From Eulemur rufifrons (taxonomy: Eukaryota > Chordata > Mammalia > Primates > Lemuridae): a stretch of 64,000 bases of DNA. Below are positions 23,341 to 34,400 of this stretch, piece after piece (position 1 is the first letter of the stretch; every line of letters starts with the position of its first letter). The notes below the pieces were generated by a model, which saw only the letters and a program-made list of their open reading frames with translations, was not told where the DNA came from and made no database searches. Made by a program: the position numbers and the translations under genes. The stretch covers positions 9,480,501 to 9,544,500 of the forward strand of contig NC_091002.1 of the NCBI RefSeq assembly GCF_041146395.1, read 5' to 3'.

Positions 23341-25395
23341 ATGAATGTTAGGATGGTTTTTTCTATTTCTACAAAAAACTTGTTGAGATTGTGGCAGATT
23401 GCATTCTTTCTATAGGTCATTTGGGTCATTTGGGTAGTGATAACATCTTAATATTATTAAGGCTTCCAGTCTGTGAACATGTGGTATCTTTGTATTTATT
23501 TGTGTAATCTTCAATTTCATTCATCAATGTTTATCATATTCAGTGTACAAGACTTTCACCTCCTTCTTTGACAATATTCCTAAGTATTTTATTCTTTTTG
23601 ATGCTATCTTAAATGGAATTGTTTTCTTAATTTCCTTTTTGGATTGTTCATTGTTAGTGTATAGAAACAACTGATTTATGTGTGTTTATTTTGTGTTCTG
23701 AAATCTTACTGAATTCACTTAACAGGTTGTGTGTGTATGTGTAATCTTTAGGGTTTTCTACATATAAGGGTTTTCTGTCATCCTGTAAACAGAGGGAATT
23801 TTATGATACTTCTTCCTTTCTAATGTGAATGCCTTTTCTTTTTCTTTCGTAATTAGTCTGGCTATAACTTTCAATATTAGGTTGACTAGAAGTCGTAAAA
23901 GTAGGCATCCTTGTTCCTGATCTTAAAGTAAAAGCTCTCAGTCTTTCACCATTGAGCATGATGTTAGTTGTGGACTTTTCATATACAGCCTTTACTATGT
24001 TGAGGTGGTTTCCTTCTATTCCTAGTTTGTTGGTTGTTTTTATTATGAAATATGATGGATTTTATCACATGCTTTTTCTGCATCAATTGAGATGATCGTG
24101 TTTTTTTGCTTCATTCTGTTAATGTGATGTATTACATTGATTGGTTTTTGTTTGTTGAACCATCGTTGCATTCCAAGAATAAATCCCACTTGATATAATC
24201 TTTTTACTGTGCCATTGAATTTACCTTACTAGTATTTGTTGAGAATCTTTGCATAAAGATTTATTAAGCATATTGGTTTGTACTTTTCTTGTGTCATTGT
24301 CTGATTTTGATATCAGGGTAATGCTGGCCTCATGGAACTAGTTAAGAAGTGTTCCCCATCTTCAATTTTCTGGAAGATTTTGAGAAGGGTTGGTGTTAAT
24401 TCTTCTTTAAATGTTTGGTACAGTATTTAAAGCCATCAGTATTAAAGCCATCTGGTCCAGGCTTTTCTTTTTTGGGAGGTTTTTGATTACTGATTCAATG
24501 TCCTTACTAGTTATAGGTCTGTTCAGATTTTCTTATTTCTTTATGATTCATCTTGGCAGGTTGTGTGTCCAGGAATTTGTTCATTTCATCTAGCTTATCC
24601 AGTTTCTAGGCATATGATTATTCATAGTACTGTCTTATAAGAATTTTTATTCTGTAAAATCGGTAGTAATGTCCCTGCTTTTATGTCTCCTTTTAGTTGA
24701 GTCTTATTTCTTTATTCCCTAGTCAGTCTAGCTAAAGGTTTGCCAATTATGTTGATTTTTCTGAAAACCAACTTTTAGTTTCATTGATTTTTCTCTTTTG
24801 TTTCTCTGTTCTCTGTTTTCTTTATCCTCATCTAATCTTTATTATTCCATTAGTTCTTTTTCTAGTTCCTTAAGGTGTAAAGTTAAGTTGTTAGTTTGAT
24901 ATCTTTCTTCTCTTTTAGTGTGTTTTCAGCTATAAATCTCCCTCTTGGCACTGCTTTTGCTGCATCTCATGAGTGTCAGTATGTTGTGTTTTCATTTTTT
25001 TACCTCAAGGTATTCTCTAATTTTCCTTGCGACTTCTTCTTTGACCCATTATTGGTTGTTCAAGAGTGTGCTAAATTTCCACATAATTTTCAATTATCCA
25101 ATTTTCCTTCTGTTGATTTCTAGTTTCATTTCATTGTGCTTGGAAAAGATAGTTTATATGATTTTGATTTTTTTTTAATTTATTAAGACATTTTGTAGCC
25201 TAACATACCATCTCTCTTGAAGAATGTTCCATGTGTATTTAAGAAAAAATATGTATTCTGGTGTTATTGGGTAGAGTGTTCTGTAAATGTTAGATCCAAT
25301 TGCTCTATAGTATTGTTTGAGTCCCGTATTTCCCTACTGATCCTGTCTGGTTTTTCTGTCCGTTATTGAAAGTGGGATATTATGGTCTCCTACTG

Positions 25396-25596
25396 TTATT
25401 GGCAATTTTCTATTTCTCTCTTCAATTCTGTCAGTGTTTGCTTCGTGTATTTAGGAGTTCTGATATTTGTTGCACGTATATTTATGATTGTTTTATCTTC
25501 TTGGTGAATTGACCCTTTTATCATTATATAGTGTCCTTTGTCTCTTGTGGCAGTTTTTAACTTAAAGTCCATTTTGTCTGATATTAGTATAGCCAC
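25396..25596 (-). pseudogene. L1 ORF2 endonuclease remnant
   Basis: A minus-strand frame with 'MAILISDKMDFK', 'DKGHYIMIKGSIHQED' and 'INIRATNIRTPKY' matches the APE-type endonuclease domain of L1 ORF2 near its N-terminus. It is broken on both sides. Confidence 0.8.
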
Positions 25597-25690
25597 CGCT
25601 GCTATATATTTCTTACTATTTGCTTTGAATCTTTTTGCATTCTTTCACTTTCAGTCTATATGTGTTCTTAGATCTAAAGTGAGTCTCTTG

Positions 25691-26021
25691 GCCGGGCATG
25701 GTGGCTCATGCCTGTAATCCTAGTACGCTGGGAGGCTGAGGCGGGAGTATTGCTCAAGGTCAGGAGTTCAAGACCAGCCTGAGCAAGAGCAAGACCCTGT
25801 CTCTACTAAAAATAGAAAGAAATTAGCTGGACAACTAAAAATATACAGAAAAAATTATCCGGGCATGCTGGTGCATGCCTGTAGTCCCAGCTACTCAGGA
25901 GGCTGCGGCAGAAGGATTGCTTAAGCCCAGGAGTTTGAGGTTGCTGTGAGCTAGGCTGACGCCATGGCACTCTAGCCCAGGCAACAGAGCAAGACTTTGT
26001 CTCCAAAAAAAATAAATAAAT
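25691..26021 (+). mobile_element. Alu element, sense, strepsirrhine type
   Basis: GCCGGGCATGGTGGCTCATG start, doubled linker and an (AATA)n tail. It has a 15-bp target-site duplication AAAGTGAGTCTCTTG (25676-25690 and 26022-26036) within the antisense L1. Confidence 0.96.
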
Positions 26022-26049
26022 AAAGTGAGTCTCTTGTAGATAGCATATA

Positions 26050-26672
26050 CAGTTGACCCTTGAACAACACAAGGGTTATGGGCACCCACCCCCCGCACAG
26101 TTGAAAATCCACGTATAATTTTTTGATTCCCCCAAAACTTCACTACTAATAGCCTACTTTTGACTTGAAGCCTTACCAATAACATAAACAATTAACACAT
26201 ATTTATATATGTATCATATACTATGTTCATATAATAAAACTTAGTAAACTTAGAGAAGAGAAAATTGTATTAAGAAAATCATAAGAAAGAGAAAATGTAT
26301 TTATTCATGAAGTGGAAGTGTATCATCATAAAGGTCTTTTTTTATTAAAATCATAAATTTAAATGTCCCTTAATTTAGTGTTTTTTTGTTTGTTTGTTTG
26401 TTTGTTTGTTTTTAAAGAGACGGGGTCTCGCTCAGGCTGGTCTAGAACTCCTGAGCTGAAACAATCTTCCTGCCTCGGCCTCCCAGAGTGCTAGGTTTAC
26501 AGGCATCATCCACCGCACCCAGCCATCATAAAGGTCTTCATTCTCATTGTCTTCATATTGAGTAGGCTGAGGAGGAGGAGGAAGAGGAGGCATTGGTCTT
26601 GCTGTCTCAGTTGTGGCAGATGCAGAAGAAAGTTCACGTATAAGTGGACCCATGCGGTTCAAGGAACAACTG
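26050..26672. mobile_element. Tigger-type (Tc1/mariner) MITE, carrying an Alu monomer
   Basis: The left end CAGTTGACCCTTGAACAACA and right end GGTTCAAGGAACAACTG are imperfect terminal inverted repeats. They are flanked by TA dinucleotides (26048-26049 and 26673-26674), and L1 sequence continues on both sides ('GTAGATAGCATA' and 'GTTGGATCCTG'). It is about 440 bases once the Alu monomer insert is removed. It has no transposase. Confidence 0.88.
26339..26523 (-). mobile_element. Alu left-arm monomer with extra 3' sequence, antisense
   Basis: Bounded by a perfect 15-bp target-site duplication CATCATAAAGGTCTT (26324-26338 and 26524-26538). Read on the minus strand, it has a partial Alu arm of about 110 bases, a (CAAA)n stretch, then about 45 bases of AT-rich sequence ending AATAAAAA. 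It is inserted in the Tigger element. Confidence 0.85.
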
Positions 26673-27305
26673 TAGTTGGATCCTGTTTTTCAATCCATTC
26701 TGTCAATCTGTGTCTCTTGATTCGGGGGTTTAATCCATTTACGTTTAAAGTAATTACTGATAGGGAAGAACTTATTTTTGCCATTTTGTTTTCTGTGTGT
26801 CTTACAGCTTTTTTGTTCATTTCCTTCATTACTACCTTCCTTTATATTTAGTTATTTGTAGGGACAATTTTGATTCCCTTCTCATTTCCTTTTGTGTACA
26901 TTATATAGATTTTTGTGGTTGTCGTAGGGATTACATATATATCATCCTGAAGTTATAACAATCTCCTTTAAATTAATACCAACTTAACTTCAATCATGTA
27001 CAATAACTTCTCCTTTATAGCTCCACTTATCCCCCTTTGTTATTGATATCATACATTACGTCTTTTTATATTGTATACCTGTTAACATAGATTTATAACT
27101 TTTCATGTATTCCTCTTTTAGATCCTGAAGAAAATAAAAAATAGAGTTGCAGACCACATTTACAATAATACTGGTTTTTATATTTGTCCGTGCATTTTCC
27201 TTTGCTGGAGATCTTTATTTTTTCATAACTTTTAATTACCATCTAGCATCCTTTCATTTCAACTTGAAGGACTCCCTTAGCAATCTCATAGGACAGATCT
27301 AATGG

Positions 27306-27554
27306 TTATGAACTCTTTCTTCTTTTGTTATCTGAATATGTTAATTTCTCCCTCATTTCTGAAGGACAGTTTTGCTGAGTACAGAATTCTCCATTGACAG
27401 GTTTTTTTGTTTGTTTTAGCAGTTTGAATATATCATCCCACTGCCTTCTTGCCACGAAGCTTTTTGCTGAGAAATTGGCTGACAGTCTTATTGAGGATTC
27501 TTTGTATGTGATGAGTTGCTTTTCTCTTGCTGCTTTCTGCCTTTCTCTTTCCAC
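27306..27554 (-). pseudogene. L1 ORF1 C-terminal domain remnant
   Basis: A minus-strand frame contains 'LSANFSAKSFVARRQWDDIF' and 'FCTQQNCPSEMREKLTY', matching the C-terminal domain of the L1 ORF1 RNA-binding protein ('FSAETLQARREW..IF' and 'YPAKLSF..EGE'). It is degraded. Confidence 0.8.
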
Positions 27555-28930
27555 AGTTTGATTATATTGTGTCTTGGTTTGGGTCTCTTTGAGTTTTTCT
27601 TGTTTGGTGTTACCGAGCTTCTTGGATATCCATATTCATGTCTTTCCTCAAATTTGGGAAATTTTGAACCATTATTTCTTCACATAATCTCTCTGCCCTG
27701 TTCTTTTTCTCTTCTCCTTCTTGGACTCGCATAATGTATGTATTGTTCTACTTAATAGTGTCATATAAATCCTGTAGGCTCTGTTTACTTTTCTTCATTC
27801 TTTTTTCTTTTTGATCCTCTGACTCAGTAATTTCAAATGTCCCATGTTCAAGTTTGCTGATTCGTCTGCCTGTTCAAATCTGCTGTGAACCTTTCTGGTC
27901 AAGTTTTCTATTCAGTTATTGTATGTTCCAGCTCCACAATTTCTGTTTGATTTCTTTTTATAATTTCTAACTGTTGACACTCTCATTTCATTGTCATATA
28001 TCATTTTCCTGATTTCTTCTAATTCTTTATCTGTGTTTTCCTTCAGCTATTTCAGCATATTTAAGACAGTTGTTTTAAAGTCTTTGTTTAGTATATTCAG
28101 TGCCTATGTTTCTTCAGGAATGGGTTCCTCCACTTTATTTTCTTCCTTTGAATGAGCCGTATCTTCCTGTTTCTTTGTATGCTTTGTTATTTTTTTGCTG
28201 AAAATGGGGCATTTGAAAAAATAGTCTTCACAGACTACCTCTGTATTAGGAAAGACCTTCGCTTATTAGTTAGAGTGTCTTGAGCTTTGGGACCAGTCTG
28301 GTATGAAGATTTAAGGTCTTATCAGGTTTCTTCGGAGGATGTGTCTTCGTTGGGTTTGTGGGTATACTTTTTTCAGTTCCCCCATATACATGATGTCTTT
28401 TACATCCCTTATTTTCCCCAAGAATCTCCCCCTACCCCCACCTCAGTCCTTGGATGTTCTATTATATTTCTCCACCTGTAATTCTTGCCCCAGGTACATG
28501 TGGGTCTGTAGCCGCCCTGCAGCTTTGCTAGCAGTGCCTGCAACTGCTCTCTGCAGCTTTTCCTATGTGAGCTGTGAGCGCCGAGTCGGACAAAACAGAG
28601 ATCGGTTCCTCAGGCGGTCCAAGACAGGTTAGGAGGTTCCAGAAAGGTCTGCTTTGCTCCCTCCAGTTTGAGGAAAGGAACTGAGAACGGGGCTGCTGTT
28701 TCCATCAGGTGGTGCTGGGGAGGAGTGGGGCAGGGGTGAGTAAAGTACCACCCAATTTCCTGACATCGTGAACACAACTTTTTTCTTTATTGGCCATTCT
28801 CCTAGTTGCTATATATCTTTGACTGTTTTCCAGAGCTCCTGTAAAATATTTTAGCCAGTCTGTAGCTATGGTTTGTAATGATTCTGTAGGGAAAGGAGGG
28901 CCTCGAGCTTCCTATTTTGCCATCTTGCTA

Positions 28931-30114
28931 TGTCCTCTCCCCAGCAAAGGATTTTAAACGGGAACATTTTTGTGTGCCTGGTGATGATGTGGTTATGGAT
29001 GGGGTGGAGGAGCGTCCTCTTCCATTCCAGATAAGCACCTGTGTGCCATGCTGGGTGGCACAGGGGCTCACAGCCTAAAGGGAGACACAGACCTACAGGA
29101 ACTAATCCCACAAGCACTGACATCATTACAGATGATAGTGGGTGCAGGGAGCACAGAGAGCACGTGGCAGGGGTGCACTCAGGTTGGGGGCACCAGGGCA
29201 GGTGGTGGTAGTGACATTTCAGTGGAGGTTTTGGGATGAGGACAGTGTTGGCCAGGATGGTGGATGAGCATTTTGAGAATGGGTAATGGTGTATGCAGAG
29301 GCCTGGGGCAGAAGGAGGTGCTGTGTTCTTGGAGTACCATGAGCAAGGGGGAAAGAGGGTGAGATGAAGCTGGAGAGTCCAGCAGGGAGCAGGCCCAGGC
29401 AGGAGGTCGAGATATGATTCTGAGAGTGGAGGGAAGCTCCAAAGATTAATAGGACCCAAGAGAGGCCCAAGGTAGACTCATGGCAGTTGCTCAGGGAGGG
29501 GTGCTCTGTCCTGCTCTCCCCTCAGCAAGGGGCACAGAATCTGGCCTGAACTCCGTGGGCCTGAGGGCATCCAGTGTGGCCTGGGCCCAAGGAAGGGCCG
29601 AGGAAAGCCTGCGCTCAGTGCTCTCCACCAGGGTCCCCTTTCATTCATTTCTGCTCTGCCCAGACAGCCGCAAGGTTGGCCCACCACGGGCTTCCTGGCC
29701 ACCCCCAGCAGTGTGGCCACACTGTCCTTCAGCCCATCACTGCCCTTTGTGAAGCCTGTGCACAGTGTGTGCTGTCGCTGGAGTTTGTCCCGAGGCAGCT
29801 CTCCTCTCTCCTGTGAGCAGCCCTGCCCCGTAGAGGAGGGGACTGGCTTCCTCCACGGGTGACCTGCCCCAGTCATACGCAGCTGTGGCAGAGCTTGGCC
29901 CATGGCCTGCCTCCAGCCTGGCACCTCTGTGTCTTCTTCTGCACTAGGGGTGGCCACTCCACTCACTAGGACTGACCGAGAGAGTGAGGAATGGACAGAT
30001 GGACGTTCCCCGATCATGGGGGAGCCCTGAGAATCAGGAACCTCAATTCTTGTCCTTTGAAGCCTCAGGTTCCCACATGCTGCCTTGCACTGGGAGCTGC
30101 TGATAAAACTTGAA
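28931..30114. other. ENTPD6 intron 1, unassigned GC-rich part
   Basis: No gene seen. The minus-strand frames at 28866-29459 (197 codons) and 29478-30017 (179 codons) are long but have no recognisable domain or initiation context and overlap other frames of similar length. Part of 29020-29480 resembles the reverse complement of the ancient repeat seen at 15430. Confidence 0.4.
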
Positions 30115-30125
30115 CAAATACTTTC

Positions 30126-30424
30126 TTTCTTCTTCTTTTTTTTTTTTTTTTTTTGGTGACAAGAGTCTCACTCTGTTGCCCTGGCTAAAGTGCCGTGGCG
30201 TCAGCCTAGCTCACAGCAACCTCAAACTCCTGGGCTTAAGCGATCCTCCTGAGTAGCTGAGACTACAGGCACACACCACCATGCCCGGCTAATTTTTTCT
30301 ATTTTTAGTAGCGAAACAGTCTCACTCTTGCTCAGGCTGGTCTCGAATTCCTGAGTTTAAGCTATCCTCCCACCTTGGCCTCCCAGAGTGCTAGGATTAC
30401 AGGTGTGAGCCACCACACCTGGCC
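30126..30424 (-). mobile_element. Alu element, antisense
   Basis: Poly-T, GACAAGAGTCTCACTCTG and ACACCTGGCC. It lacks part of the middle compared with the other Alus. It is flanked by an imperfect CAAAT(A/G)CTTTC duplication at about 30115-30125 and 30425-30435. It ends about 120 bases before ENTPD6 exon 2. Confidence 0.88.
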
Positions 30425-30545
30425 CAAATGCTTTCATTTTGAGGTATATTGAACCAAAAATAATGGTGCCCAATTAATTTACTTTGCTACCTGGGTAGAA
30501 TTTTATAGGCTTTGAAGGAACACAGACATTATTTCTTCTTGACAG

Positions 30546-30613
30546 GAATGTGCTGTGTGAATGAAAAGAGGCACCTGTTGTGAAACTTCCAGGAAAACGA
30601 CCTACATAATCAG
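30546..30613 (+). other. ENTPD6: ENTPD6 exon 2 (ancestral N-terminal exon, now leader)
   Basis: Acceptor TTCTTCTTGACAG before 30546 and donor GTTTGT at 30614. From ATG 30561 it reads M-K-R-G-T-C-C-E-T-S-R-K-T-T-Y-I-I, clearly homologous to the N-terminus I recall for human ENTPD6 (MKKGIRYETSRKTSYIF). However, 53 coding bases here plus 29 bases of exon 3 put this ATG out of frame with the conserved MRKI methionine at 31138. The frame that does lead to MRKI has TGA at 30562 and TAA at 30607. The exon therefore looks like a former coding exon that now acts as 5' leader. Confidence 0.75.
30548..30583 (+). promoter_or_regulatory. Short upstream ORF in the ENTPD6 leader
   Basis: ATG two bases into exon 2, 11 codons then TGA. 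If exon 1 ends at 17608, the -3 base of the spliced message is G, a fair initiation context. It could lower translation of the main ORF, but no functional evidence is available. Confidence 0.45.
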
Positions 30614-30854
30614 GTTTGTCTGGGGCTCTCTGTTGCTTGAGGGACGGGGTTTTGAAAGTTGTGAAAAGTCAATTGCCTAATTGGAAGTATGAGCAAAGGT
30701 TGAAGGAATGAATCAGATAAACGTTTCTATTCCCACAGACAGCTTTGGGATACCACTTACATGTGGCCTTTTTACATAAATAGCAACTCATCCCAAAGCC
30801 ATTTGTCTGAAACGTCACTTAGAGTAGCCAGCAGCTGTGGTCTGTGCACAGTTC

Positions 30855-30970
30855 AGCACGAGCAAGGCGAGCGACCTTGTGCAGGTGATCCATCTTTATA
30901 AACTTCAGTTCCTCTTTGGTGAAGTGGGGATCACACCTGCCAGAATCATTTCAAGGGTCAAATGAAGCTT
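30855..30970 (+). repeat. MIR SINE fragment, sense
   Basis: 'GCGACCTTGTGCAGGTGATCC', 'AACTTCAGTTCCTCTTTGGTG', 'AGTGGGGATCACACCTGCC' follow the MIR core order. It lies between ENTPD6 exons 2 and 3. Confidence 0.6.
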
Positions 30971-31108
30971 CTGATTCCAAGGGGAAAATGTGGACCAGTT
31001 TCTGATTGAACATTTTGTCCTCTGGCCCAGGGACTTCTGGCTCATGCTGGAACCTTGCAGCCTAACGTGGTCTTCCTGCCTCTCCTCCCTTTCGATTTCC
31101 ACCAACAG

Positions 31109-31429
31109 CTGCGGCACAGTCCTTGGCAGGCAAAGAAATGAGAAAAATACCAAATCATGGGAACCTAAGGGTGACGAAGGTGGCATACCCCCTGGGGCTT
31201 TGCGTGGGCCTGTTCATCTACGTCGCCTACATCAAGTGGCACCGGGCCTCCGCCACCCAGGCCTTCCTCAGCATTGCTGGGGTGGCCTCGGGGGCCCGGT
31301 GGGGCCAGCAGGCCCACAGCCCCCCAGGGACAGCTGCACATGGTCACGAGGTCTTCTACGGGATCATGTTTGACGCGGGAAGCACCGGCACCCGAGTGCA
31401 CGTCTTCCAGTTTGATCGGCCGCCTGGAG
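31109..31429 (+). CDS. ENTPD6: ENTPD6 exon 3 (start codon, signal anchor, ACR1)
   Basis: Acceptor ..CCACCAACAG, donor GTACCG at 31430. The first 29 bases are leader; ATG at 31138 has G at -3. It encodes residues 1-97: a basic N-terminal tail, hydrophobic anchor [18 protein letters not shown] (15-32), a stem, and phosphate-binding ACR1 at 78-86. It ends in phase 1. Confidence 0.92.
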
Positions 31430-34400
31430 GTACCGGCAGGAAGCTGATTGTCAGCCTCTTTGGGCCCAGGCCACGTGGTCTGCCTTCTCCACCTCTCACA
31501 GCAGGGCTGTTGGGATCTCTTCCCCTTAAAAGACAGTGTGGGCTGGACCCCCTGCCATGGACTCACCTGGGAGCTTGTCAAAATGCAGGTTCCAGAGATG
31601 CTGACTCAGGGTGTAGGCAGGACCCAGCATCTAAATTTCCCAGGAGTCCCAAGTTGCTCTTAACCCTAGCAAGTGGTGACCACCACTGAAGGGCAACTGA
31701 GACCCTGGAGGGTGCTTGGTAGTCTGTCCCCTCCCCACAGTCACCGGCAGGTCAGGTGGCTGCGACCATGACTTAGGCTGTAGGTTGTGTCAGGAGGGTT
31801 TAAGGCAGGAAGTCACCCCAGATTCAGGCCCATGGGAACCAGGATTCCAGGCAGGTCACATAAGTAGCAAAGACCCAGAACCCTGGCCAGCCTGGAGCTG
31901 CTGCAGACTGCAGGGACAGCAGAGGAAAGGGCCCTCCTCTTGAGGAGGGAGCTGGAGCCTGGGCCTGGTCAGCTGTGCTTCTGGGGGACTGGACGCCTCG
32001 GGCAGGAGGTGGGGCAGCTGCCCGGCTCTTCCCTCTGTTCCTCTGCTCTCCGCTTCGATCTCCTCCCGTGGTGCCTGCCGTTTCCGCAGTCTCTCTTGTG
32101 CCTGTGGCCCTGAGGTTTGCCCTCCGCATGTGCCTCCAGCCCTCTGCTGGGCGGGTCCCCAGTCACACATCTGGGTGTCCCTCCTCTCTGGTTCTCGACT
32201 GACCCTCTTGCCCTTGGAGCAGATGCCATTCTGTCACTGAACTGCTCTACTGGCACTAGATATTTCTAGTCACACTTTCCCAAGCTGCTGTGGTGTATTT
32301 TATTTACTTTTCATTTCATCTGCTTTATTTTTAACTTATTACAATAGTTAAATATTTAAGTGCTATGTCTACTTACCTCCGAAAATGGTTTTGAAGCTGA
32401 GTTGAAGGCAGCGAGTCAGCATGTGCTCCTTTAATAGCCATGGTCCAGTGTTTTCTTTTTGGAGAGAAAAGTCTTTCGAAAAGTTTTGTCCCTGATTTTT
32501 TCTGGTCTGGTTTTTCCTCCTGAGTCTTTGTGTCTGAATTTGGTGTGCCTCGCAACACTTTCCCTGCTGTATGCATGTGAGTCCTGACTACTCCTAATAA
32601 TTTAAAACACTCCACCTTTTAAAAAGAAGAAAAAACCCAAATCTTTAGAACTCTGTAATACATCTATTCCAGAATCAAGGCAATTATTTTCTTATTTGCA
32701 GTTTGGAGTCATTTATCTTGTTCTTCTATTGGTTGAATCAACAAGAATTAGCTATGCTAAAATTTAATAATTTAAAAGGGTGCAATTTTTTGTATGTGAA
32801 TTATCCTCAATAAAGTTGCCTTTTTAAAAAAGTAAAGTTCTGGTTAAAACATTAGGTATCACACTCAGCGGTCCAGCTGAACTAAACAGGCAGAATTTAG
32901 ACAAGAAACAGCTGTGGGTCCCCTGCTACGCTGGGATTGGTCTGTGTTGCAACCCACGTGCCTTTGAAAAGTGTGGCTAGTCACAGTTGTACATTTTCGC
33001 ACATCTACATCTGTGTTAGTAATTTTGCCCTTTTATTAAACATTTTCCCCTTAGAAACTCCCACTTTGACCCATGAAACCTTCAAAGCACTGAAGCCAGG
33101 TCTCTCTGCTTATGCTGATGACGTTGAAAAGGTAAAGATCTTCTGTCTTGTCTGTTTGTTTGTCAGATCTAACTGTGCAATGCATTAAAGCCAGCTCCTC
33201 TCCTTTGCATGCAGTAGGCTGTCTTCGCAAAGGAAGGCATCTTTGGTGGTGCAGCCCGGGGCATTTCATGCCGTTTTGGATGATCAGATCGACAAAAGGG
33301 GTGTAGCATGTGAGCCCAGAGGAAAATGGTGCCCCCCCACCCTGACCTCCCAGGCCCACCCCACCAGTACTCTGGCCCCCTACATGGGGTCCCAAAGTAT
33401 TGATGCTGTTCAGAAGCACAAATGCTGCATACTTACAAAAAGCATTATTTGACAGTTATTTAAAATTTTTTACACTAAAGCTGGGCATGGTGTGGTGCAC
33501 CTGTAGTCTCAACTACTTGGGAGGCGAGGTGGGAGGATTACTTGAGCCCAGGAGTTTGAGTCCAGCCTGGGCGACACAGCATAGACCCTGTCTTTAAAAA
33601 GAAAAACAATTTTTTACACTAGTTTATTTTTGTATATTTTGCATAACCCATTCTTAATTTTTTGTTGTAGTTTCTTTGATTAAAGATGGCAAACATTGAC
33701 TAAAATAAAAAATTAAAGTTAAAAAGGTATTATGGGCCGGATGCGGTGGCTCACACCTATGCTCTGGGAAGCCAAGGTGGGAGAATCACTCCCACTCAAA
33801 GCCAGGAGTTCAAGACCAGCCTGGGCAACATAGCGAGACCCCCATCTCTACAAAAAAATTCTTAAAAATTAGCCAGGTTTGGTGATGTGCACCTGTAGTC
33901 CCAGCTACTTGGGAGGCTGAGGTAGGAGGATCACTTTAGCCCAGGAGTTTGAGATACAGTGACCTGTGATTGAACCACTGTACTCCAGCCTGGGTGACAA
34001 AGTGAGACCCTGTCTCAAAAAAAAAAAAAAAATTATGCAAAATTCAGAAAACCAAATAAATTTAATTAAACTGTCAAATAATGATTTTTGTAAGTTCGTA
34101 GCACTTATACTTCTATTACAACTACGTTAATGACAGGATGCCTGATTTTCCACTGAGGTGCTCATGAAACTGGCTACAGATTCATGGCCAATAGAGTCGT
34201 AAGTTTCTTTTAAGTCATGAGCTGATACATTGTCTTGGTCTCAGATTATATAGTTCATGCCTTGCTTTCCTGTCGCATGGTTAAAAAACAAATTGAAATT
34301 AGTGATTCTAGAGTGAACACGAGGTTAAACTTGATTAAGATAGGTATCTTAAACTGCTAGGATTGTTAAAGCCTTAATTGTTTGAATAGGTAACACACAC

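Larger units (their letters stand above)
21650..28930 (-). mobile_element. Nearly full-length antisense L1 in ENTPD6 intron 1
   Basis: The plus strand reads from an old L1 3' end ('GTACAGTTCTGTGGCATTAAG', 'GGCAACCACCATTCCACTTTC') through ORF2 and ORF1 to 5' UTR-like sequence ('CTATTTTGCCATCTTGCTATG' near 28911). Without its insertions (Alus at 22473-22824 and 25691-26021, Tigger at 26050-26672) it is about 6 kb. ORF fragments lie in L1 order on the minus strand. All frames are broken, so it cannot be active. Confidence 0.85.

Noticed and set aside
28866..30017. Minus-strand frames of 197 and 179 codons in ENTPD6 intron 1
   Set aside because: Low-complexity Pro/Ser/Leu composition, competing frames of similar length on the other strand, and no splice or homology support.
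31123..31137. TTG at 31123 as an upstream start for ENTPD6
   Set aside because: Non-AUG start with no need for it; the conserved ATG at 31138 gives the family's expected MRKI start.
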